This document shows positions 5,170-10,699 of a DNA stretch of 10,699 nt, piece by piece. The translations under genes and the position numbers were made by a program. Under the pieces are notes generated by a model that made no database searches, was not told the DNA's origin, and was given only the letters and a program-made list of their open reading frames with translations. The stretch spans positions 1-10,699 of the forward strand of contig JAEDEQ010000057.1 of NCBI GenBank assembly GCA_016293225.1, read 5' to 3'. Origin of the DNA: Clostridiaceae bacterium. GTDB lineage: Bacteria; Bacillota; Clostridia; Oscillospirales; Acutalibacteraceae. How positions within the stretch are numbered: position 1 is the stretch's first letter; each line of letters opens with the position of its first letter.

Positions 5170-6267
5170 TTATTTGCTTGCATTCTTCCAGCCTTTTTCA
5201 AAGAATTTGTTATATTTCTCCGCCTGCTCGTCCCACACAGTGTAGTTCTGCTGTCCTCTGTGGTCCTGTGCGTCAAAACCGTTTTCGGCAAGATATCCGG
5301 CAATATACTTTGAAAACTTGACCGCACCGCGCGAGTTAAAATGACCCCTGTTGAGAAAATCGGTCTTCGGGTCAACGGAGAGCTTTTGGAGCATCTCCCG
5401 TGTGCAGAAGTCAATCGCCTTATAGCCCTGTTTTTTGCAGTATTCAATCAGCGAAGCGTTCTCCTGCTGCTCTTTTTTATCTCTGAACGAGGGCATATTG
5501 ATAAACAGCGGCTCAATATCGTTTTTCTTTAAGAAATCAAAAAGGAGACTCAGCTCATTCTTCTGAAAATCGTCGATATCGGTTGTTTCATAGTCCCAGC
5601 AGTAAAAGTACGGGGAGCAGTCCGTTGTTGCAAACACCCTTGATTTTACATCATAGGCACCGAGGTAGGTCGTTTTCGGCTTGTTAAAATCCTTTTTAAC
5701 AAGTCCGTCCTTCCAGCGCGAATGGAAGTTTATAAACGGAACATACCAGTAAAGCTCGCTTTTGTCAACAACCGGCTTTCCGTCCTCGGGCTTGCCGTAA
5801 TATTCATAGACTCTGTCAGCATAATCAAAAAGACCGAACATGAGCTTGTAGCCGTCAAGGCGGTTCGGAATGTTCAGATAAAGATTCTGAATCTTGGCCG
5901 GAACAACGCTGTTTTTGACCGCCGCCGAACGCAGACCGTGAATATCAATGACAGCAAACTTAATGTTCTGCGTTTTTTTGGCGTATTCCAAAAGCGGAAT
6001 CGTGGCGCCGAACGGCTGGAGCGAGGTTGCAAGCAGACCGACCGCGGCTCCCGTCTGCTCATATGCGGCAGTGGGAACAAAGCCGTACTTCACAACGCTT
6101 GTTCCGATAGCCACGCCGTCAACGGTGTTCTTTTTAAGCTCGGCGAACGCCGCAATACTGCGAGTGTCGTGGTTCGGCGGATAGTCGTAGCGCGCGCTGA
6201 CATAGCCCACCGCAAGGGTGAGGATAAGCAGGAAAGCAACAACCTTGAGCCAGCCTTTGTTTTTCAT
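5170..6267 (-). CDS. DltD-like SGNH-fold membrane-anchored protein
   Basis: This 365-residue protein has an N-terminal positive stretch and one hydrophobic segment (residues 8-21), so it is probably membrane-anchored with the body outside the cell. G55-T56-S57 fits the SGNH nucleophile block. Near the C-terminus DFLNRGHFNSRGA (303-315) matches the usual DxxH...N block, with H309 as catalytic histidine. However, the position three before it is N306, where Asp is normal; D303 could substitute. Family knowledge: such proteins (DltD, AlgX/AlgJ) work with an MBOAT protein to acylate extracellular polymers. It is the last gene of the operon, directly after the MBOAT. Start choice: ATG 6267 gives the best signal-anchor but has no clear ribosome site. 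A TTG at 6303 has AAAGGA about 12 bases upstream and would add 12 residues. Confidence 0.72.
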   Translation of the reverse strand: MKNKGWLKVVAFLLILTLAVGYVSARYDYPPNHDTRSIAAFAELKKNTVDGVAIGTSVVKYGFVPTAAYEQTGAAVGLLATSLQPFGATIPLLEYAKKTQNIKFAVIDIHGLRSAAVKNSVVPAKIQNLYLNIPNRLDGYKLMFGLFDYADRVYEYYGKPEDGKPVVDKSELYWYVPFINFHSRWKDGLVKKDFNKPKTTYLGAYDVKSRVFATTDCSPYFYCWDYETTDIDDFQKNELSLLFDFLKKNDIEPLFINMPSFRDKKEQQENASLIEYCKKQGYKAIDFCTREMLQKLSVDPKTDFLNRGHFNSRGAVKFSKYIAGYLAENGFDAQDHRGQQNYTVWDEQAEKYNKFFEKGWKNASK

Positions 6268-6333
6268 AAGCAATATATGAAACACGGAAACAGTCAAGAA
6301 CAAAGCCCGTGTTTTTCCTTTCTTAAGAATTTA

Positions 6334-7929
6334 TCAAAACTGCTGATAAACAAAATCCGAAGCGTTGAAATCTCCGCCGTATGCGCCGTAAACAAGGACG
6401 AAGCAGACTGCGGCAATGATGAATATCCAGCGGAAAAGCAGGTTCTGCTCGTCAAGCTTCTTTCGAAGCTCCATTCCGCTCTCCTGCATGACGCCCACAA
6501 CGAGCAGAACAAGAAGCATGACGAAAATCAAAATCAGCTGCTTGCCCGAAGCACCGAGGTTGAGTACGGTTCCGTCGGTGAAAACCCAGGGGTTGAACTC
6601 GCTGAACATTCTTTTAAGCATTGAAAGCGAAATTCTGAGCGAATCCGCTCTTGAAAAAATTCTTCCGATGCTGACAAGGAAGAACGTTCTGAGAATCTGA
6701 AAAAGTCTCCACGAAAAAGCTTCCGTATTGATTTTCAGCTTTTCAATGACATGCTTATATACGGGGTCAAGCAGGATACTGCCCGTTATTATGACGCTGT
6801 TCCAAAGACCGTAGGCAATATACTTCCAGCTTGAGCCGTGCCAGATTCCGACAAGCATGAACGAAATGAACGAGGCAAGGAAGGTCGGCAGCATTTTTCC
6901 GATATATGTTCCGAAAACCTTTTTGGTTTTCTTGCCCATCTTTGCAAACGCCTTTGAAAGCGAGAGCGGATAGAAAACATAATCGCGCATCCACGCGCCG
7001 AGCGTGATATGCCAGCGCCGCCAGAACTCCGCAATTGAACGTGCAAAATACGGGCGTTCAAAGTTGACTGCCATTTCAATTCCGAAGGTCTCTGCAATAC
7101 CGCTGATGATGTCCATTCCGCCGGAGAAGTCGGCATAGACCTGAAAGCCGTATGCAACCGAGCCGAGGAAGATTACAAAGCCGGTATACTCGGTGTAATT
7201 GTCAAAGACATTATCGGCAATAAGACCGATATATTCCGCAATGGTGAGCTTTTTTATCACGCCCCAGAGCGCAAGCTCAAGACCGTGCCTGAACTTGACC
7301 GGATCAAAGCGGTTGCCCTCAAAAAGCTGCGGTGCAAGCGCGCCGTAACGGCCGATGGGGCCTTGAATAATCTGCGGAAAGAAGGAGACAAAAAGCGCAA
7401 TCTTTGCCGGGTTCTTTTCCGCCGCAAGCTTTCCTCTGTAAACGTCAATGATATAGCTCGTTGCCTGCAGGGTGTAAAAGGAGATGCCGAGCGGCAAAGC
7501 AAGATTTATCTTCGGTGCGGCGGCTTTCACACCAAAAAGGTGCAGAACGGAAAACGTCTGATCCGAAAGGAAGTTGAAATACTTCAGAAAAACAAGAAAG
7601 CCGAAGCAGACAACAAGACCGAGCGCAAGAACAAGGCGCTTTTTGTGCTGAACAGAGAGCCTGTACTGCTTTTTTTCATCACGCGTAAGCTCGGGATGGG
7701 AGTTTAAGTATTCTTTCTGGATATTGTTGTACTTATCGAGCCAAAGGGCAACAAGCCAGATGCAGACTATCGTGAAAAGCATGAAATATCCGGTTGAAAG
7801 TCCGCCTGCAAAATAGAAAACAAGGCTTGAAAAAAGCAGAACCGTCCACCGCTTTTTCAGCGGAAAAACATAGTAAAGAATGCCCGTTACAAGCCATAAA
7901 AGGGCAAAATCCAATGATATCAGCGTCAT
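6334..7929 (-). CDS. MBOAT family O-acyltransferase (DltB/AlgI-like)
   Basis: This 531-residue polytopic membrane protein is of the MBOAT family, predicted to pass an acyl group from the cytoplasmic carrier protein to an extracytoplasmic acceptor or partner. Signature parts are SFFPQIIQGPIGRY (182-195), FWRRWHITLGAWMRDYVFYPL (302-321 region, with conserved H307) and GIWHGSSWKY (361-370) with the catalytic H364. Many hydrophobic segments are seen from residue 5 to the C-terminus, and the length is normal for AlgI/DltB-type proteins. It follows the carrier-protein gene by 103 bases and precedes the SGNH gene by 66. The ribosome site before ATG 7929 is weak (GGA five bases upstream), and GC-rich hairpins occupy the leader, so translation may be modulated. 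Confidence 0.9.
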   Translation of the reverse strand: MTLISLDFALLWLVTGILYYVFPLKKRWTVLLFSSLVFYFAGGLSTGYFMLFTIVCIWLVALWLDKYNNIQKEYLNSHPELTRDEKKQYRLSVQHKKRLVLALGLVVCFGFLVFLKYFNFLSDQTFSVLHLFGVKAAAPKINLALPLGISFYTLQATSYIIDVYRGKLAAEKNPAKIALFVSFFPQIIQGPIGRYGALAPQLFEGNRFDPVKFRHGLELALWGVIKKLTIAEYIGLIADNVFDNYTEYTGFVIFLGSVAYGFQVYADFSGGMDIISGIAETFGIEMAVNFERPYFARSIAEFWRRWHITLGAWMRDYVFYPLSLSKAFAKMGKKTKKVFGTYIGKMLPTFLASFISFMLVGIWHGSSWKYIAYGLWNSVIITGSILLDPVYKHVIEKLKINTEAFSWRLFQILRTFFLVSIGRIFSRADSLRISLSMLKRMFSEFNPWVFTDGTVLNLGASGKQLILIFVMLLVLLVVGVMQESGMELRKKLDEQNLLFRWIFIIAAVCFVLVYGAYGGDFNASDFVYQQF

Positions 7930-7942
7930 AAATTTCCGGTGG

Positions 7943-8014
7943 GGCGGAAAAACCGCCTTGTCCTTTCATTTTTAATGTGTTATGCCGGCAGCATTTAAGC
8001 AAAAAGCCGCCGGC
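7943..8014 (-). other. Two GC-rich stem-loops between carrier protein and MBOAT genes
   Basis: In the 103-base gap a stem of GCCGGC repeats (7984-7989 with 8009-8014, plus two further pairs across a mismatch) is followed on the minus strand by a second hairpin, GGCGG-TTTTT-CCGCC (7957-7943). Neither is followed by a T-run on the minus strand, so they are not simple terminators. RNA processing, differential stability or translational control of the MBOAT message are possible. Confidence 0.5.
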
Positions 8015-8032
8015 TACGGAACACAAGCGCTG

Positions 8033-8266
8033 TCAGTCAAGAAGCGACTCAACAAGCTTTTCCATTGCGTCAACAGAGTCAAAGTTTTCCGGTTCAAGCT
8101 CGTCAATACCCACGGTGATGTCGAATTCCGAATTGATTTCCGCAACAAGGGAAACAATGTCGAACGAATCGAGAACGCCGTCCGTTACAAGCGCGTCCTC
8201 GTTTTCAAAGTCGATTTCCGGATGCAGGTCGCCTAAAATGCTCAAAAGTGTTTCTTTAATTTTCAT
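8033..8266 (-). CDS. Acyl/aminoacyl carrier protein (DltC-like)
   Basis: This is a 77-residue acidic four-helix carrier protein. DGVLDSFDIVSL (29-40) is the phosphopantetheine attachment motif, with S34 as the modified serine. Carrier proteins of this type hold an activated acyl or amino acid as a thioester in the cytoplasm. Its place in the same operon as a DltA-like ligase and a DltB-like MBOAT indicates it is the ligase's partner. AAAGGAG lies about ten bases before the ATG. It follows the GNAT gene by 51 bases. It could in principle also carry fatty acyl groups, but the adjacent amino-acid adenylating enzyme argues for an aminoacyl cargo. Confidence 0.9.
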   Translation of the reverse strand: MKIKETLLSILGDLHPEIDFENEDALVTDGVLDSFDIVSLVAEINSEFDITVGIDELEPENFDSVDAMEKLVESLLD

Positions 8267-8317
8267 CTTTAATTAACTCCTTTTTCTTTTGCCGCTTTAA
8301 CGGCTTTTTGTTTTTGT

Positions 8318-9148
8318 TTATTTTTTATATTGTTCGCTTTTTGTGCCGTCGTCAAGGAAGCCGAGCTTTTCATAAAGGGAAACGGCCGGGGCGTTCTTTT
8401 CGTCCACCCAAAGCTTTACGGCGGTAACGCCGCTTTCCTTTGCTTGCGCGAGCGATATTTGCAAAAGGCTTTTTGCAAGTCCCTTTCTCCTGTGGGCTGG
8501 GGAGCAGACAAGGTGTTCGGCGAGCGCGGTTTTCCCCTTGCGGTTGAGAATAAGCACGCAGCCGAGCTCGTCCTCTTTGTCTTTCAAAGCATAGAACAGA
8601 CCGTTTTCTTCAAAACGGGCAAAAGCTTCACTGTCCGGCAGCGGAGTGCTTTTTTCATCGAGCGCCTCTTTCCAAAGCGACAAAACGTCCGTGTAGCAGG
8701 CGCTTTTTTCAAGTCTGTAGCCGGGCGCAAGCTTTGCTTCAAGCCTTTCCTTTTCAATATCTTTCAGCGAAAGATTCATTCTTTTATAGGTCTTATACTC
8801 CTTGAAAACACCGCAGGAAACAAGCTTTTTCACCGTTTCCCTGTCGCCGCTTGCGCCGCGGAACGTTACGTCAAGAAGTATCTCCTTTGAAAAGCTTTCC
8901 GCGCCGAAAAGGCTTTTTGCGCTTTCGCCCGTTGAAAAGTCAAAAGCATAGTAACAGGCCGAAAGGTAATCCCCTCTGCTGCAAAGCAGGAAAAGCCACT
9001 CGCTGTTTGAAAGGACAAACAGCTTTTTTTCCGCGGTGAGCCTTTGAAGCTCGTCCGGCATTAAAAAGCAGTTTGAAAGCGTTTTTCTTCCGTCCTTGAA
9101 GCTTGCAACGGTTGTTTTCAAAAACTCCGGCGAGAGTACCTCAGTCAT
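8318..9148 (-). CDS. GNAT family N-acyltransferase with extra N-terminal domain
   Basis: This 276-residue protein has a C-terminal GNAT domain (about 143-276): the acyl-CoA binding loop VCSPAHRRKGLA (214-225, with R220-xx-G223-x-A225) and the late motif WVDEKNAPAVSLYEKLGF (248-264). Residues 1-130 form a second region. Its end, CGVFKEYKTYKRM (112-124), resembles the C-terminal strand of a GNAT domain, so the protein may be a tandem GNAT with a degenerate first half, in the way of FemX-like or GNAT-duplicated enzymes. This is inference. The start overlaps the ligase stop by eight bases, and AGGAG lies ten bases upstream, so the two are translationally coupled. Acyl donor and acceptor are unknown. 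The context suggests it acts on the carrier-bound amino acid or on the polymer modified by this operon. Confidence 0.82.
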   Translation of the reverse strand: MTEVLSPEFLKTTVASFKDGRKTLSNCFLMPDELQRLTAEKKLFVLSNSEWLFLLCSRGDYLSACYYAFDFSTGESAKSLFGAESFSKEILLDVTFRGASGDRETVKKLVSCGVFKEYKTYKRMNLSLKDIEKERLEAKLAPGYRLEKSACYTDVLSLWKEALDEKSTPLPDSEAFARFEENGLFYALKDKEDELGCVLILNRKGKTALAEHLVCSPAHRRKGLAKSLLQISLAQAKESGVTAVKLWVDEKNAPAVSLYEKLGFLDDGTKSEQYKK

Positions 9149-10661
9149 GGTCGATAAACTCCTTTTTGAGGGCTATGCGGTCGATTTTTGCATTTTTCGT
9201 CATGGGCATACAGCTCATGTGAACCATTCGGTTGGGAAGCATATACTTAGGCAGAATCTTGCCTGCCTCGTTTATAACCTCACGGTCGCAAGGCTCCTTT
9301 GACTGATAGAAAAGGACAATCTTTTCCTCGTTCTCGTCATATATGCAGCACGCCGCGTCAACAAACGCAAGGGCGTTGACGGCTATCTCAATTTCCGAAA
9401 GCTCAATCCGGTGTCCCATGTGCTTAATCTGGTAATCCTTGCGCGAAACAAAGTAAAGGTTGCCGTCATCGCCGTATTTTGCAAGGTCGCCCGTGCGGTA
9501 GATAAGCTCGGGATAAAACGGATTGCAGGGATTCTGGCAGAACGCTTCGGCCGTTTTCTGCGCGTTGTTGTAATAGCCGAGGGCAAGCGAGGTACCCCTT
9601 ACGCAGATTTCGCCCTTGACTCCGTTCTGCTCAATGAGCTTATCTCCGTCAAGCAGGAGAATATCGGTATTTTTGAAAGGAATTCCGATTGGCAGAGCGT
9701 CCTCGTTTTTGAACGGTCTGCTGACCTTGTAGTAAAGGCAGTTGCAGGTAATCTCCGTCGGGCCGTAAAGATTGACAAAATTCACCTGAGGCAGCTTTTT
9801 TCGCCAGTAGTTGAGAACCTTGTTCGGCATAACCTCGCCGGAGAACATGACGGTTCTGAGCACCGAAGGAACCTTCTTTTCAAAAGCGTTGAGGTTTTCA
9901 ACAATACGCAGAGCCGAGGTCGCCCAGATGATGGTGTTAATCTTCCTTTCGTCAATGCAGTCAATGAGCTTGCCGGGGAAAGAGAAGAACAGCTTGGGAA
10001 TAACGTGCATACTTGCGCCGTTGCGCAAGGTTGAATAGATATCCTTTACGGAAACGTCAAAGTCAAACGGCGCCTGATTGCCGAAAACGCAGCTTGAATC
10101 AAACGAAAACGTTTCCGCAAAGTTTTCGATAAGGTCAATAACCGAACGGTGGCAGACAAGGACGCCCTTGGGAACGCCCGTTGAGCCGGAGGTGAAAATT
10201 GCATAAAGCGGATCGGTGTCTATGGCGCGGCTTCGTCTTTTTTTAAGCTCCTCCTCGTTTACCGGGAAGAGAACCGCCTCGTCAAAGAGCAGTCTTTCGC
10301 CGGAAAAGCCGATCTCGTCAAGCATTTTGTTGTCCTTACCGAAGATTACGGCGCACCTCGGGTCAAGCGTTTCAAAGATAAGCTTCACCCTTTGCGCCGG
10401 GAGCGAGCGGTCAACGGGAACATAGAAGTTTCCGCTCATCACCGTACCCATAAAGGAAACAAGGCTTTCAATATTCCTGTCGATGAAAACAACAACGGGG
10501 GTTTTTGTTCCGATACCCTTTGAAACAAGCGCGGACGCAACGGCGGCGGCATTTTTTCTAAGCTCTGAGTAGGTGATATCCTTTTTGCTGTCTGAAAAAA
10601 CAACCTTTTCCGGATAGAGCGAAACGCTTTTTTCAAGGTAGTCAAGTATATTTGTAACCAT
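9141..10661 (-). CDS. DltA-like amino-acid adenylation enzyme (carrier-protein ligase)
   Basis: This 506-residue stand-alone adenylation-domain protein should activate an amino acid with ATP and load it on the carrier protein encoded downstream. Motifs in order are TSGSTGVPKG (157-166, A3), FDVSVKD (201-207, A4, with D202 placed to bind the alpha-amino group), NLYGPTE (297-303, A5), YRTGD (388-392, A7), SRKDYQIKHMGHRIELSEIE (406-425, A8) and PMTKNAKIDR (486-495, A10, catalytic K492). Length matches DltA. Where DltA has the Cys that favours D-alanine (in FCGE), this protein has S274 (FSGE), so D-Ala specificity is uncertain. The frame start at ATG 10661 fits family alignment, but the nearest GGAG is 14 bases upstream, across the palindrome TGAAGCTTCA. 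It is the first operon gene seen; upstream genes may lie outside. Confidence 0.88.
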   Translation of the reverse strand: MVTNILDYLEKSVSLYPEKVVFSDSKKDITYSELRKNAAAVASALVSKGIGTKTPVVVFIDRNIESLVSFMGTVMSGNFYVPVDRSLPAQRVKLIFETLDPRCAVIFGKDNKMLDEIGFSGERLLFDEAVLFPVNEEELKKRRSRAIDTDPLYAIFTSGSTGVPKGVLVCHRSVIDLIENFAETFSFDSSCVFGNQAPFDFDVSVKDIYSTLRNGASMHVIPKLFFSFPGKLIDCIDERKINTIIWATSALRIVENLNAFEKKVPSVLRTVMFSGEVMPNKVLNYWRKKLPQVNFVNLYGPTEITCNCLYYKVSRPFKNEDALPIGIPFKNTDILLLDGDKLIEQNGVKGEICVRGTSLALGYYNNAQKTAEAFCQNPCNPFYPELIYRTGDLAKYGDDGNLYFVSRKDYQIKHMGHRIELSEIEIAVNALAFVDAACCIYDENEEKIVLFYQSKEPCDREVINEAGKILPKYMLPNRMVHMSCMPMTKNAKIDRIALKKEFIDHD

Positions 10662-10699
10662 AATGAAGCTTCATACTCCGTAATTTTTTTGCGCAGCCG

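Noticed and set aside
5722..6624. 300-codon open frame on the plus strand antisense to the SGNH and MBOAT genes
   Set aside because: It is the mirror of well-supported genes, has no recognisable domain and no ribosome site; long antisense frames are expected from codon bias.
8290..8315. GCCG/CGGC hairpin followed by T-runs on the plus strand between GNAT and carrier genes
   Set aside because: Only a 4-bp stem, and oriented to stop plus-strand transcripts for which no gene exists; on the operon strand it has no T-run.
9411..10034. 207-codon plus-strand open frame antisense to the adenylation gene
   Set aside because: Shadow of a gene with all adenylation motifs in order; no independent evidence of coding.
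10628..10674. Ten-codon upstream ORF (MKLHYGYKYT) overlapping the ligase start
   Set aside because: Its only GGAG lies one base from the ATG, too close for initiation, and the peptide has no regulatory codon pattern.

Overview
The window looks like chromosomal DNA from a Gram-positive Clostridia-type bacterium, probably a gut Oscillospiraceae/Ruminococcaceae-like lineage. The evidence is AGGAGG-type ribosome sites, sigma-A promoters (several near consensus), AT-rich intergenic DNA around mid-GC genes, and gene families common in Firmicutes: a dlt-like operon, a YegS/DagK-type lipid kinase, MntP and a TVP38/DedA-type protein. This assignment is inference. No rRNA, tRNA, insertion sequence, phage gene or CRISPR array is visible.

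Layout, left to right. (1) At the left edge a minus-strand gene starts at base 12 and leaves the window after four codons (MKRT). It is preceded by a strong UUCG-loop intrinsic terminator placed almost on top of its Shine-Dalgarno site. That terminator ends a roughly 215-nt predicted leader transcript whose 5' end can pair with a segment just before the terminator, an architecture like a riboswitch or attenuator. (2) At 530-1836 a minus-strand pair encodes a TVP38/VTT membrane protein followed by the manganese exporter MntP. Its promoter is at 1877-1905, with a striking 26-bp tandem repeat directly upstream. (3) At 2122-3555 a plus-strand monocistronic radical SAM protein with extra Fe-S-type cysteines has its own promoter. 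(4) At 3625-3687 a long perfect hairpin with T-runs on both sides sits between convergent genes. (5) At 3729-3836 (minus) there is a previously overlooked 35-residue ORF with a perfect TTGACA-17-TATAAT promoter and an ideal Shine-Dalgarno site. (6) At 4025-4981 (minus) a lipid kinase has its own consensus-like promoter.

(7) The right half (5170-10661, minus) is one operon-like block read from right to left: a DltA-like amino-acid adenylating enzyme, a GNAT acyltransferase (8-nt overlap), a DltC-like carrier protein, a DltB/AlgI-type MBOAT and a DltD-like SGNH protein. By analogy with the Dlt pathway, the ligase activates an amino acid and loads it on the carrier protein. The MBOAT channel/acyltransferase and the SGNH partner then move the acyl group to an extracytoplasmic acceptor such as teichoic acid or another glycopolymer. 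Three things set it apart from textbook dltABCD: the A-(GNAT)-C-B-D gene order with an inserted acyltransferase, Ser instead of the DltA enantiomer-selecting Cys in the ligase, and Asn at the usual catalytic Asp position of the SGNH protein. It may therefore load a different or further modified amino acid. The start of this operon's transcription lies to the right of the window.
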